NCBI RefSeq assembly: GCF_030160075.1 | Contig: NZ_BSNQ01000001.1 | Location: 80,235-144,234, forward strand | Source of the DNA: Dyella lipolytica | Lineage (GTDB): Bacteria > Pseudomonadota > Gammaproteobacteria > Xanthomonadales > Rhodanobacteraceae | Direction: 5' to 3' | DNA: 64,000 nt | In this document: positions 51,233-60,345 of the stretch, one piece after another | Position numbering within the stretch: the first letter of the stretch is position 1 | Layout: each line of letters begins with the position of its first letter | Translations under genes and position numbers: made by a program | The notes under the pieces: model-generated | What the model saw: the letters and a program-made list of their open reading frames with translations, nothing else | The model's database searches: none | Told to the model about the DNA's origin: nothing

Positions 51233-52180
51233 ATGTCTGACGAAACACCTTACGCGCGGCTCACGCCGGACCTGGTGCTGGACGCGATCACCGCCTGCGG
51301 CCTGTGGCCGGACGGACGCCTGCTTGCGCTGAACAGCTACGAGAACCGTGTCTGGCAGATAGGTCTGGAAGATGGCGCACCGGTGATTGCGAAGTTCTAT
51401 CGGCCCGGACGATGGAGCGATGCGGCGATCCTCGAAGAACATGCATTTGCGCAGGAACTGGCCGACGCCGAGCTTCCGGTGGTCGCACCGCTTGCCTTCA
51501 CCGGACGCACCCTGCTGCATCACGATGGATTCCGCTACGCGCTATCGCCGCGACACGGTGGCCGCGCGCCGTCGCTCGAATCTACCGATCAGCTCGAATG
51601 GCTGGGTCGCCTGATCGCACGCATGCATAGCGTCGGTGCGCGTTCCGCATTCGCGCATCGCGAAAGGCTGGACCGCGACAATTTGATCGTGAAACCGATG
51701 CAGGCGGTACTCGCCTCGAATTTACCGCCCGCTTCGCTTGCCGAACGTTATCGCAGCGTCGTGCAGCGTGTGGATCGTGCCGTTACCGCGCGTTTCTCAG
51801 CCGTCGGTCCGGTACGTACCTTGCGTCTGCATGGCGATTGCCATCCGGGCAATGTGCTGTGGACAGACGCCGGCCCGCACTTCGTCGATCTCGACGACGC
51901 ACGCACGGGTCCCGCGGTGCAGGATCTCTGGATGCTGGCGCACGACGAGCGCGCGATGGAGGCGCTGCTGGAAGGTTATGGCTCGATGCGTGACTTCGAT
52001 CACGCAGAACTTGCGCTGATCCCTGCACTACGCGCCATGCGACAAGTGCATTATGCGGGATGGATCGCGGCACGCTGGCAGGACCCGGCTTTTCCGGCCG
52101 CCTTTCCGTTCGCCGCCGAAGCGCGTTGGTGGGAACAGCACATTACGGACCTGCACGAGCAGGCCGACGAACTCGAATAG
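51233..52180 (+). CDS. srkA: Stress-response serine/threonine kinase of the SrkA/YihE family
   Basis: A 315-residue choline-kinase-fold (APH) protein. It starts with PYARLTPDLVLDAITACGLW and LLALNSYENRVWQIGLEDG, then VIAKFYRPGRWSDAAILEEH (ATP-binding Lys). The catalytic loop is LRLHGDCHPGNVLW and the metal site FVDLDDARTGPAVQDLWML. E. coli SrkA counteracts stress-induced programmed death. ATG 51233 is the family start; TTG 51218 is in frame but unlikely. In E. coli the gene lies beside dsbA; not so here. Confidence 0.92.
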   Translation: MSDETPYARLTPDLVLDAITACGLWPDGRLLALNSYENRVWQIGLEDGAPVIAKFYRPGRWSDAAILEEHAFAQELADAELPVVAPLAFTGRTLLHHDGFRYALSPRHGGRAPSLESTDQLEWLGRLIARMHSVGARSAFAHRERLDRDNLIVKPMQAVLASNLPPASLAERYRSVVQRVDRAVTARFSAVGPVRTLRLHGDCHPGNVLWTDAGPHFVDLDDARTGPAVQDLWMLAHDERAMEALLEGYGSMRDFDHAELALIPALRAMRQVHYAGWIAARWQDPAFPAAFPFAAEARWWEQHITDLHEQADELE

Positions 52181-52202
52181 TTTTTTCTCCATGGGGTGTT
52201 GA

Positions 52203-52640
52203 ATGCGTCAGATTTTATTTCGCCTGATCGGTATTCTGGAAATCGCCGGCGGCTTCTACGGCATGGCGATGGAGTTGCCACGTCTGCTTGAATTCGGGCC
52301 ATTGCACACGGCGGCGATCGGGTTGATTGCCTTTGCGCTGTACGCTTTCGTGTTGGTGGCAGGCGTGCTGTTATTGGAAAACAGCGAACGCGGCATTCAC
52401 TTCTCCAGCATCGCGCAACTGCTGCAGCTGCCGCTGATTGCCACACCCGTTCTCAGCTATGGCCTGCACTGCGGTGCCTTTATCAATCTGTTCGCTACGT
52501 TACATATTCCGTCCCACCCGGAATTGACCTGGCACTTTGGCAGCCAAGGCTTCGTTCTGGCTTTCGCCGGCCCTGCGGCGGCACGCCTGGGTGTAAATCT
52601 GCTTGCGCTGCTGTCCTGGCTGATCCTCAAACTGCGCTGA
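52203..52640 (+). CDS. Hypothetical four-helix membrane protein
   Basis: A 145-residue protein with hydrophobic segments at about 5-22, 33-58, 68-90 and 113-142. It begins MRQILFRLIGILEIAGGFYG. I recognise no family. It starts 22 bp after the kinase gene with a weak GGGGTG ribosome site and may be co-transcribed. Confidence 0.65.
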   Translation: MRQILFRLIGILEIAGGFYGMAMELPRLLEFGPLHTAAIGLIAFALYAFVLVAGVLLLENSERGIHFSSIAQLLQLPLIATPVLSYGLHCGAFINLFATLHIPSHPELTWHFGSQGFVLAFAGPAAARLGVNLLALLSWLILKLR

Positions 52641-52698
52641 AACAGCCATTTCCACGCTGAAACCGGGCTGTGCGCGGCAGCCCGGTTATCATAGGCGG

Positions 52699-53871
52699 AT
52701 GAATACGCCCGCCGAACTGCCCGTCATCCGCCTGAAAACCGACCGCACCCCCGGCCATCCCTGGGTCTGGTCGGCGCAAGTGCACAAGCCCGAATCGCGC
52801 CTGCCACCGGGCAGCGTGGTCGATGTCGCGGATGCCAAGAACCGTTTCGTGGGACGCGGCTTCTGGAACGGTCATGCGCGTATCGCGCTGCGCTTGCTCA
52901 CCGCCGATGCCAGCGAAGCGATTGACGCCGCATGGATCGCCGCACGCATCGACCGTGCTGTCGCACTGCGTCGCGAACTACTGCAGCTCGACACCATCAC
53001 CGACGCGTGGCGCGTCGTGCACAGCGAAGGCGATGGATTGTCGGGCCTGATCGTCGATCGCTACGACGACATCCTGGTGATCGAATATTTCGCCGCCGGC
53101 ATGTGGAAGTTCCGCGAGGCGATTCATGCTGCCTTGTTGAGTCAATTTCCCGGCGCGCGCCTTTACTGGTTCGCCGAAAGCCACGTACAGAAGCAGGAAT
53201 CGTTCGACTGCCGCGCCATGGACGCGCCCACGCCGGTGGAAGTGCACGAACACGGCCTGCGCTTTCACGCCGCACCCGGTTACGGCCACAAAACCGGCTT
53301 TTTCGCCGACCAGCGTGAGAACCGTCGACGCTTCGCCGAATGGTCGCGCGGTCGGCGTGTGCTGGATCTGTGCTGCAACGCCGGTGGTTTCGCCGTGCAC
53401 GCGATAGCTGCGGGCGCGCGTGAGGCCGTCGGCGTGGACATGGATGCCGGCATTCTCGACATCGCCCGCGCCAACGCCGCGGCGAACAACGTCGCTGTCC
53501 GTTTCGAGCAGGCCGATATCTTCGACTGGCTGCGTCAGGCTGTAGCACGCGGTGAACGCTACGACGCCGTCATTCTCGATCCGGCAAAGCTCACTCGCGA
53601 CCGCACCAAAGTATTCGACGCGCTGAAAAAATATTTCGCCATGAATCGGCTAGCGCTGGATGTCATTCCACCCGGTGGCCTGCTGCTGACCTGTTCGTGC
53701 ACGGGTCTGGTGAGCGAAGCGGATTTCCTGGAAATGTTGCGGCGCGTAGCACTCAACGCCGGACGCGAAATCCAGATACTGGAAGTGCGCGGCGCCGGCG
53801 CGGATCATCCCGTGCGCGCCGACGTGCCCGAAAGCCGTTATCTCAAAGCCGTGTTTTGTCGCGTGGATTGA
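52699..53871 (+). CDS. rlmI: 23S rRNA (cytosine-C5) methyltransferase, RlmI type
   Basis: A 390-residue SAM-dependent enzyme; E. coli RlmI methylates C1962 of 23S rRNA. N-terminal PUA domain (about 1-75; TPGHPWVWSAQVHKPESRLP), an EEHEE-like region, then a class I methyltransferase with GHKTGFFADQRENRR, VLDLCCNAGGFAVHA (SAM site), ILDPAKLTRDRTKV and the catalytic Cys in LLTCSCTG. The 3' end overlaps the convergent membrane-protein gene by 29 bp. Confidence 0.93.
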   Translation: MNTPAELPVIRLKTDRTPGHPWVWSAQVHKPESRLPPGSVVDVADAKNRFVGRGFWNGHARIALRLLTADASEAIDAAWIAARIDRAVALRRELLQLDTITDAWRVVHSEGDGLSGLIVDRYDDILVIEYFAAGMWKFREAIHAALLSQFPGARLYWFAESHVQKQESFDCRAMDAPTPVEVHEHGLRFHAAPGYGHKTGFFADQRENRRRFAEWSRGRRVLDLCCNAGGFAVHAIAAGAREAVGVDMDAGILDIARANAAANNVAVRFEQADIFDWLRQAVARGERYDAVILDPAKLTRDRTKVFDALKKYFAMNRLALDVIPPGGLLLTCSCTGLVSEADFLEMLRRVALNAGREIQILEVRGAGADHPVRADVPESRYLKAVFCRVD

Positions 53872-54511
53872 CGCTGCCGGCGCCCATCCTCCACGCCAGC
53901 AGCAACAGATACGCCAACAGCAGGAAGGCCGCCAGCAGGAAACAGCCATTGCGTACGGCGATGGCGTAACCCAGCTGGGCGGCATCGATGAATCCGTACG
54001 GGTACACGCCGATAATCGCGCCGCGTACCAGCGCATAAACGAAGTAAAACGCGGGATAAAGGCTCCACCACAGCGGCGCCGCCCAGCGCAGTGCGATGCC
54101 ACGCAACGCGATCAGGCTGTAGATCACAAACAGGATCGGCACCACGTAATGCAGCAGCACGTCGCCCAGCAGTTGCAGGCCCTGTGGCGCCCATACGTGG
54201 CGTAGCAACACGTAGTAGGCGACGCCCACGAAGGCGATGCTGGCGGCCACCCACCCAACCGCCACCGGCCGCACAAAGAACCGGCCAAGCGCCGAAGCCG
54301 GCGCCACCTGCGGCAAGGTCGTGGCAATACAAACCAGCAGATTGGTCAGCACGGTGAAGAAGCCGAAGTACATCACCAGGCCCTGGCCCACACTTTTGCC
54401 GCTGCCTGCGGCATAGCTCAACGACAAGTAAAGCTGCAGCAGAACGGCGATCCAGGCGACGATCGCGATGACAGCGGCCAGCGGCCTGCCCTTCATCGTT
54501 GGCGTGTTCAT
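53843..54511 (-). CDS. Pr6Pr-type integral membrane protein
   Basis: A 222-residue protein with six hydrophobic helices, typical of the Pr6Pr (FAR-17a/AIG1-like) group: VMYFGFFTVLTNLLVCIATT in the second helix region and YHYVVP-like GDVLLHYVVPILFVIYSLIA, then YPYGFIDAAQLGYA near the end. Function unknown. ATG 54511 has GGGAG upstream; the longer frame to 54571 would approach the rmuC promoter. Convergent overlap with rlmI. Confidence 0.8.
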   Translation of the reverse strand: MNTPTMKGRPLAAVIAIVAWIAVLLQLYLSLSYAAGSGKSVGQGLVMYFGFFTVLTNLLVCIATTLPQVAPASALGRFFVRPVAVGWVAASIAFVGVAYYVLLRHVWAPQGLQLLGDVLLHYVVPILFVIYSLIALRGIALRWAAPLWWSLYPAFYFVYALVRGAIIGVYPYGFIDAAQLGYAIAVRNGCFLLAAFLLLAYLLLLAWRMGAGSVNPRDKTRL

Positions 54512-54610
54512 GGCGGCTCCCGCCCTCACTTGGTGGCCCGATACTAGCGACAATCTCAGAGACTGATACATCAGCGCGTAAACTGTCCTCGGAGACTCCT
54601 GGAACTACCC

Positions 54611-55969
54611 ATGCCCCTGATCGACATCCTGCTGATCCTGCTCGTCATCCTGCTGATCCTGCAGGTACTCACCTTGCTGCGCGGACGCGGCGACGCCGGG
54701 CTCGACGCACGGCTGGACGCCCTGAAGGACGACAACCGCCACCTGCGCGAAGCCCTCGCCCAGGAACAGCGCGCCGGCCGCAACGAACTGAGCCAGGCCC
54801 TGCTGCAATTCGGCCAACGGCTGGAGCTGCTGACCGAGCGCACCGACAACGGCATGCAGTCCCTCGCGCAGCGGCTGGCCGACGATGCCCGCCGCGGTCG
54901 CGAAGAACTCGCTGTCAACCTCACGCGGCTCGGTGAGCAACAGCAGCAACGCCTGGCGGCACTTACTGCCGACAACGAAAAACGTCTGAACGAAGTGCGC
55001 GCCACCCTGGAAACCAAACTCGGAGCGATCCAGCAGGACAACGCCACCAAGCTGGAGCAGATGCGCGCCACCGTCGACGAGAAACTGCAATCTACGTTGG
55101 AAACGCGGCTCGGCCAATCCTTCAAGCTGGTCTCCGAACGGCTGGAGGCCGTGCAGCGCGGCCTGGGCGAAATGCAATCGCTGGCCAACGGTGTCGGCGA
55201 TCTCAAGCGCGTGCTGAGCAATGTAAAAACGCGCGGCATCCTGGGCGAAATGCAGCTTGGCGCGCTGCTAGAGCAAATCCTCACCGCCGAACAATACGCG
55301 TCCAACGTCGCCACCGTGCCCGGCTCCGACGAGCGCGTGGAATTCGCCATCCGCTTGCCGGGCAGCGACCGCGATAGTCAGGTATGGCTGCCCATCGATG
55401 CCAAATTTCCGCGTGAAGACTACGAGCGCCTGCTCGATGCCCAGCAACTGGCCGATCTGGATGCCGTAGAACGCGCCGCCGTCGCACTGGAGCGGCGCGT
55501 GCGCGACGAAGCGAAAACCATCCGCTCCAAATACATCTCGCCACCCAACACCACCGATTTCGCCATCCTGTTCCTGCCCACCGAAGGCCTGTACGCCGAA
55601 ATCATTCGTCGCCCGGGTTTGTTTGAAAGTCTGCAACGCGAACAACGCGTCACCGTCGCCGGGCCCACGACCCTTTCCGCACTGCTCAACAGTTTGCAAA
55701 TGGGCTTTCGCACGCTGGCGATCCAACAACGCAGCAGCGAGGTATGGCAAACGCTCAGCGCGGTGAAGAACGAGTTCGGTAAATTCGGCGATGTGCTCAA
55801 GATGGTGCGCAAGAAACTCGACGAGGCTGGCAAACACCTCGACACCACAAGCAAGCGCACACGCGCGATCGAACGCAAGTTGCGCGATGTCGAATCATTA
55901 CCGGGCGAACAGACTCCGCCGCTGTTGGGGGAATCTTCCGCGAACGAGGAAGACGCAACGGATGAGTGA
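54611..55969 (+). CDS. rmuC: DNA recombination protein RmuC
   Basis: A 452-residue protein that in E. coli limits inversions between short inverted repeats. An N-terminal transmembrane anchor (about 4-22) is followed by a long coiled coil (about 35-190, rich in Glu/Gln/Arg/Leu heptads). The RmuC nuclease-like domain (about 190-420) contains GILGEMQLGALLEQILTAEQ, VWLPIDAKFPREDYERLLDA, SPPNTTDFAILFLPTEGLYA and GPTTLSALLNSLQMGFRTLA. The C-terminal tail is short and acidic. A relevant neighbour, given the many inverted repeats nearby. Confidence 0.95.
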   Translation: MPLIDILLILLVILLILQVLTLLRGRGDAGLDARLDALKDDNRHLREALAQEQRAGRNELSQALLQFGQRLELLTERTDNGMQSLAQRLADDARRGREELAVNLTRLGEQQQQRLAALTADNEKRLNEVRATLETKLGAIQQDNATKLEQMRATVDEKLQSTLETRLGQSFKLVSERLEAVQRGLGEMQSLANGVGDLKRVLSNVKTRGILGEMQLGALLEQILTAEQYASNVATVPGSDERVEFAIRLPGSDRDSQVWLPIDAKFPREDYERLLDAQQLADLDAVERAAVALERRVRDEAKTIRSKYISPPNTTDFAILFLPTEGLYAEIIRRPGLFESLQREQRVTVAGPTTLSALLNSLQMGFRTLAIQQRSSEVWQTLSAVKNEFGKFGDVLKMVRKKLDEAGKHLDTTSKRTRAIERKLRDVESLPGEQTPPLLGESSANEEDATDE

Positions 55970-55989
55970 CCCCTACGGGAGCGGTGTCG

Positions 55990-56808
55990 CTAACTAAGTG
56001 CGTGCGCGGCGGCCCGTGCAATCGATTCTTCGGCCGGCCGCACGCCGGTATAGAGCACAAACTGCTCCACCGCCTGCAGCACAATCACTTCCGCTCCCGT
56101 AATCACGGGCTTGCCAAGCGACCGAGCCAACCGAATCACCGGTGTCTCAGGCGGCAACGCCACTACATCGAACACCATGCTCGATCGCTTCACATCATCA
56201 TCATCGAACGCCAATTGATCGGCCTCGGTACCACCTTCCATGCCGATCGGCGTCACGTTGACGAGCAACTCCGCCGCTAAACCGCGGGTATCCGCTGCCC
56301 ACGAAAAACCACTCGTTTCGGCCAACCGGCGTCCCGCCAATTCGTTCCGCGCCACGATATGCCCGTGCTTGAACCCCGCATCACGAAACGCGCAAGCCAC
56401 TGCCTTCGCCATGCCCCCGCTGCCGCGCAAAGCAAGCCGCGTGTCACGCGATATTCCGTGCTGCTCGATCAACTTCCATATCGCGATGTAATCCGTGTTG
56501 TAAGCCCGCAGAAAACCATCGTCATTGACGATCGTATTGATCGACGCAATTGCCTCCGCCGACACGTCGATGGCATCCACCAGCGGTATACATGCCTCCT
56601 TGAACGGCATCGAGATCGCGCAGCCGCGAATCCCCAGCGCACGGATGCCGCCTATCGCCGCGGGAAGATCGCGGGTAGTGAACGCCTTGTAGACGTAATT
56701 CAGGCCCAACGCCTCATACAAAAAGTTCTGGAAGCGCGTGCCGAAGTTGCCCGGGCGTGCGGACAGGGACATACAAAGCTGGGTATCGCGGTTGATGGAT
56801 CGAGACAT
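55990..56808 (-). CDS. Shikimate dehydrogenase-like protein (SdhL, HI0607 type)
   Basis: A 272-residue AroE-fold oxidoreductase. It opens INRDTQLCMSLSARPGNFGT and has the Lys-containing SMPFKEACIPLVD, SINTIVNDDGFLRAYNTDYI and the nucleotide-binding LRGSGGMAKAVACAFRDAGF. This matches Haemophilus HI0607 closely; that group oxidises shikimate poorly and its true substrate is unknown, so aroE is not the right name. Start ATG 56808; the longer frame to 57408 is antisense to folE. Convergent with rmuC. Confidence 0.9.
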   Translation of the reverse strand: MSRSINRDTQLCMSLSARPGNFGTRFQNFLYEALGLNYVYKAFTTRDLPAAIGGIRALGIRGCAISMPFKEACIPLVDAIDVSAEAIASINTIVNDDGFLRAYNTDYIAIWKLIEQHGISRDTRLALRGSGGMAKAVACAFRDAGFKHGHIVARNELAGRRLAETSGFSWAADTRGLAAELLVNVTPIGMEGGTEADQLAFDDDDVKRSSMVFDVVALPPETPVIRLARSLGKPVITGAEVIVLQAVEQFVLYTGVRPAEESIARAAAHALS

Positions 56809-56919
56809 CGGGATAACTCTAGCGGGGCCGGCAGGTTGGGATAAGCAAAACGAACCCCAACCTACCACCTTGACTCGGGCGTTACACTTGTAAGCCTGTA
56901 CCAGTACCAAGGAAGCCGC

Positions 56920-57519
56920 ATGAGCGAGCACGAGCCCTCCGACGTTACCCGCGAACAAGCCGAAGAAGCCGTGCGCACTCTGCTGCGCTGGGCCGGCGAG
57001 GACCCCCAGCGCGAAGGCCTGCTCGATACGCCGCGTCGCGTGGTCAAGGCCTACCGCGACTGGTTCAGCGGCTACCAGGTCGATCCGGGCGAATACCTGC
57101 GCCGCACGTTCGAGGAAGTGGCCGGTTACGACGAAATGGTCGTCTTGCGCGACATCGAATTCGAAAGCCACTGCGAACATCACATGGCACCGATCATCGG
57201 CCGCGCCCACGTGGGTTATCTGCCAACCAACCGCGTGGTGGGCATCAGCAAGCTCGCCCGCGTGGTGGATGCTTATGCGCGACGCTTTCAGGTGCAGGAA
57301 AAGATGACCGCGGAAATTGCCCGCTGCATCCAGGAAAACCTCAACCCGGTCGGCGTGGCCGTGGTGATCGATGCGAGCCACGAGTGCATGACGACGCGCG
57401 GCGTGCACAAGCGTGGCGTGTCGATGATCACCAGCCAGATGCTCGGCAGCTTCCGCGACGATGCGCGCACCCGCACCGAATTTCTGAATTTCATCGGCAT
57501 CAGTCGCGGCGTGCGCTGA
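56920..57519 (+). CDS. folE: GTP cyclohydrolase I
   Basis: A 199-residue enzyme making 7,8-dihydroneopterin triphosphate, the first step to folate and tetrahydropterins. Zinc and catalytic residues are present in [20 protein letters not shown] and in [28 protein letters not shown] is the conserved N-terminal segment. The gene overlaps the next EF-hand gene by 1 bp (TGATG). A GGAAG sequence lies 7 bp before the ATG. Confidence 0.97.
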   Translation: MSEHEPSDVTREQAEEAVRTLLRWAGEDPQREGLLDTPRRVVKAYRDWFSGYQVDPGEYLRRTFEEVAGYDEMVVLRDIEFESHCEHHMAPIIGRAHVGYLPTNRVVGISKLARVVDAYARRFQVQEKMTAEIARCIQENLNPVGVAVVIDASHECMTTRGVHKRGVSMITSQMLGSFRDDARTRTEFLNFIGISRGVR

Positions 57520-57845
57520 TGCGTGTAGCGCTCGCCATCTTGCTGCTTTGCCTGCCGCTTGCCGTACTTGCGCAAGGCACAGGATCGGACCTGTTCCGGG
57601 CGATGGATACCAACGGCGATGGCCGGATCAGCGAAGCGGAATACGTGGCCTACATGAGCCAGGGCTTCTACCGCCTGGACCGCAACCACGACGGTGTGCT
57701 GGAACAGGACGAACTTCCTGGCGGCCGCGGCAAACCCATCACGCTCAAAGAGTGGCAGGACAATCTGCGCCGAGAATTCCATAAGCTCGACCGTAATCAC
57801 GACGGATATCTGAGCCCGCAGGAACTGGCCCAGCCGCCGCGGTAG
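57519..57845 (+). CDS. Exported EF-hand calcium-binding protein
   Basis: A 108-residue protein with a signal peptide ([20 protein letters not shown], cleavage after LAQ or LA) and three EF-hand loops: DTNGDGRISEAE (30-41), DRNHDGVLEQDE (54-65) and DRNHDGYLSPQE (91-102), all with the Ca2+ ligand pattern. It is periplasmic or secreted. The start overlaps the folE stop, so translation is coupled, although no functional link is evident. The longer frame from 57384 is folE sequence in another frame. Confidence 0.88.
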   Translation: MRVALAILLLCLPLAVLAQGTGSDLFRAMDTNGDGRISEAEYVAYMSQGFYRLDRNHDGVLEQDELPGGRGKPITLKEWQDNLRREFHKLDRNHDGYLSPQELAQPPR

Positions 57846-57852
57846 TGCATAG

Positions 57853-57981
57853 CCCTCTCCCCTTCGGGGAGAGGGTTGGGTGAGGGGACAATCTTGCGTT
57901 GCAGCTGGATCGGAGCGCGTTTCAATGAAGAACAAGGCAAGCCCCGCCCCTCACCTCAATCCTCTCCCCGCAGGGGAGAGG
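57853..57981. repeat. Dispersed inverted-repeat element, copy C
   Basis: Fills the gap between the EF-hand gene and the MFS gene. Ends: CCCTCTCCCC-ttc-GGGGAGAGGG (57853-57875) and CCTCTCCCC-gca-GGGGAGAGG (57961-57981), inner edges TTGGGTGAGGGG and GCCCCTCACCTCAAT. It is closest to copy B; both continue into AACGCAAAGA. The central palindrome is degenerate. Confidence 0.85.
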
Positions 57982-58080
57982 AAGCAAACGCAAAGAACCG
58001 GGCTCAACCCATGCCAAGCACGACGCCATCGGCTATCGTTGGCGCTTTCCATCCTTTCGTGACCTATCCGCGCCCCTCGC

Positions 58081-59439
58081 ATGGACTCCGCACCGATTCC
58101 CGCAACCTCGCACAACAAAGCTGCGTTAGCGTTCATCTTCGTGACAGTGATGCTGGACATGCTGGCGTTCGGCATCATCATTCCCGTGCTGCCGCACCTG
58201 GTGGTGCAGCTGATCGGCGGCAGCATCGCGCAGGCGGCCGTGTGGACCAGCGGCTTCGCCACGCTTTACATGCTGATGCAGTTTGTGTTCTCGCCGGTGC
58301 AAGGCACGCTTTCTGACCGCTTCGGTCGGCGGACTGTGATCCTGATTTCCAGCCTCGGTTTGGGCGTCGACTTCATCGTGATGGCGATCACGCCGGTGCT
58401 CTGGTTGCTGCTTATCGGCCGTGGGATCTCAGGTATCTGCGCGGCCAGCTTCTCTACCGCGAATGCATACATCGCCGACATCGTACCGAAGGAAAAGCGC
58501 GCGGCGGCCTTCGGCGCACTTGGGGCGGCGTTCGGCGTCGGCTTTATCGTGGGACCGGCGTTGGGCGGTTTTCTAGGCCATTACAGCGTCCGCCTACCAT
58601 TCTGGGTGGCAGCCGCTTTGTCGCTAGCCAATTTCTGCTACGGCTTTTTCGTCCTGCCAGAATCGCTGCCGCCCGAGCGCCGCACCAAGCGTTTCGACTG
58701 GAGCCATGCCAACCCGTTCGGCGCCTTGGTGTTGCTGCGCCGCTATCCGCAAGTGTTTGCGCTGGCCACGGTGTTCTTCCTGATCAATCTGGCGCAGTTC
58801 TCGCTCAACGCCACTTACGTGCTGTACACCGATTACCGCTACGGCTGGGGTCCGCAGGCCGTGGGCTACACCTTGGCCTTCGTCGGCCTGTGCAGCGGTC
58901 TGGTGCAGGCGGTACTGGTGCGTCAGCTGATGCCGAAACTGGGCGAGCGCCGCATGATCATGATCGGGCTGCCGCTGTGCGTGGTCGGCTATCTGCTGTT
59001 TGGCCTGTCGTCCGTATCGTGGCTGTTCCTGCTGGGCATTCCATTCCTGTGCATGGGCGGGCTGGCGGGGCCACCCGCGCAGGCCTTGATGACACAGCAA
59101 GTGGATCCGCACGAACAAGGCCGTCTGCAGGGCGCGCTCACCAGCCTCGCCAGTCTCGCCGGCATCTTCGGGCCGGCATTGTTCGCCAACCTGTTCGCGC
59201 TGTTCATCAGCGACCACGCGCCAGCGCATTTGCCCGGCATTGCCTTCGTATTGGCCGCGCTGCTGCTGATAGGGGCTGCCGTCATCGCCAGCTACGCGAT
59301 ACGGCATGTGCATATCGCTCCGCATCCGGCATCGTCTACTAAAAACGCAGTGGCCGCCTTGGCCGGCGAGCTTTCACCCTTGGCTGGCACAGTCGCCAGC
59401 GAACCTCTTCCCACCGATCAACCGGAGTCATCCCCATGA
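58081..59439 (+). CDS. MFS drug-efflux transporter, TetA/TCR type
   Basis: A 452-residue inner-membrane protein with 12 helices. It has the DHA1 motif GTLSDRFGRRTVILISSLGL in the loop between helices 2 and 3 and the antiporter motif C region GVGFIVGPALGGFLG in helix 5, both typical of tetracycline-type proton antiporters. The 45-residue C-terminal tail is Pro/Ala-rich. Family membership does not prove tetracycline resistance. Its stop overlaps the next start by 4 bp (ATGA). Confidence 0.9.
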   Translation: MDSAPIPATSHNKAALAFIFVTVMLDMLAFGIIIPVLPHLVVQLIGGSIAQAAVWTSGFATLYMLMQFVFSPVQGTLSDRFGRRTVILISSLGLGVDFIVMAITPVLWLLLIGRGISGICAASFSTANAYIADIVPKEKRAAAFGALGAAFGVGFIVGPALGGFLGHYSVRLPFWVAAALSLANFCYGFFVLPESLPPERRTKRFDWSHANPFGALVLLRRYPQVFALATVFFLINLAQFSLNATYVLYTDYRYGWGPQAVGYTLAFVGLCSGLVQAVLVRQLMPKLGERRMIMIGLPLCVVGYLLFGLSSVSWLFLLGIPFLCMGGLAGPPAQALMTQQVDPHEQGRLQGALTSLASLAGIFGPALFANLFALFISDHAPAHLPGIAFVLAALLLIGAAVIASYAIRHVHIAPHPASSTKNAVAALAGELSPLAGTVASEPLPTDQPESSP

Positions 59440-59942
59440 GCATCTCCATGTACCAAGTTGCCGTTCCCGTATTCGTGCGCGCATTGAGCAACCTTCACCA
59501 TGTGCTGAAGCTGGGCGAAGCGCATGCGAAGGAAAAAAGTGTAGAAGGATCCGTGTTGCTGCATACCCGCCTGATCCCCGACATGCTGCCGCTGGTGAAG
59601 CAGGTGCAGATCGCCACCGATATGGCGAAGAACGGTGCTGCGCGCCTCGCCGGCGTGGACCCGCTGAAGTTCGAAGACAACGAAACCTCGCTCGACGAAC
59701 TGTATAACCGCATCGAGCGCGCCATCGATTACATCAAGAGCTTCAAGCCCGAGCAGATCGATGGCAGCGAAACGCGCGCGATCACTCTGAAGACCCGCAA
59801 CGGCGAGACGCACTTCGAAGGACAGGCCTATCTGCTGCACTATGTGATGCCGAACCTGTTCTTCCATTGCACCACCGCGTACAACATTTTGCGCGAGTCC
59901 GGTGCGAATATCGGCAAACAGGATTTCATCGGTAAGGCGTAA
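59436..59942 (+). CDS. DUF1993-family protein
   Basis: A 168-residue soluble helical protein of DUF1993, a DinB-like four-helix fold. It starts MSISMYQVAVPVFVRALSNL and carries LIPDMLPLVKQVQIATDMAK and the C-terminal FFHCTTAYNILRESGANIGK with His/Cys residues that could bind metal. Function unknown. It is translationally coupled to the preceding MFS gene. Confidence 0.9.
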   Translation: MSISMYQVAVPVFVRALSNLHHVLKLGEAHAKEKSVEGSVLLHTRLIPDMLPLVKQVQIATDMAKNGAARLAGVDPLKFEDNETSLDELYNRIERAIDYIKSFKPEQIDGSETRAITLKTRNGETHFEGQAYLLHYVMPNLFFHCTTAYNILRESGANIGKQDFIGKA

Positions 59943-60345
59943 GGTGTTTTCCGACGTGCAGGGCGAAACACTCGTCCTGCACGTTGCGCATTGAGTCGTC
60001 GCTGCATCGCCGACACTCCGAGCAGTTCCTCTCTCCCGCTCAAACATCCCTCTCTAGTATTTGTACGTGCTGCATTGCACGTAGGCGCGATTTCTTTGCC
60101 CTCTTCCGGCGCCTAGCCAATCCCCTGCATCAAATTGAGCGCTTTCCGATTGTTGGAAAAACGTTAGTGGCTTATTTGATCAGTACGGCTCGCATGATTT
60201 TTCTTCCCTCTAGGGATCGAGCCGTGCATACGCGACTGTTGCTGCTCAAGCCGTGCAACACGGCTCAGGGATGGCTTTCGCATTTTGTTATTTGCCGCAC
60301 GTTGTATCGCTAAGCAACGAGTGGCGACTCCAGGGAGAGAGCACT
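59943..60345 (+). promoter_or_regulatory. 403-bp leader of the Oar-like receptor gene, with dyads
   Basis: No gene is seen. There are three inverted repeats: TACGTGC-tgcatt-GCACGTA (60064-60083), ACGGCTCG / CGAGCCGT (60185-60192, 60218-60225) and AGCCGTG-caa-CACGGCT (60249-60265). The last two share the ACGGCT core. The stretch is more AT-rich than its surroundings. No clear sigma-70 promoter or known riboswitch was recognised. Confidence 0.5.

Noticed and set aside
55990..57408. Long minus-strand frame extending the shikimate-dehydrogenase-like gene over folE
   Set aside because: The N-terminal 200 residues are antisense to folE. The HI0607-like protein begins at 56808.
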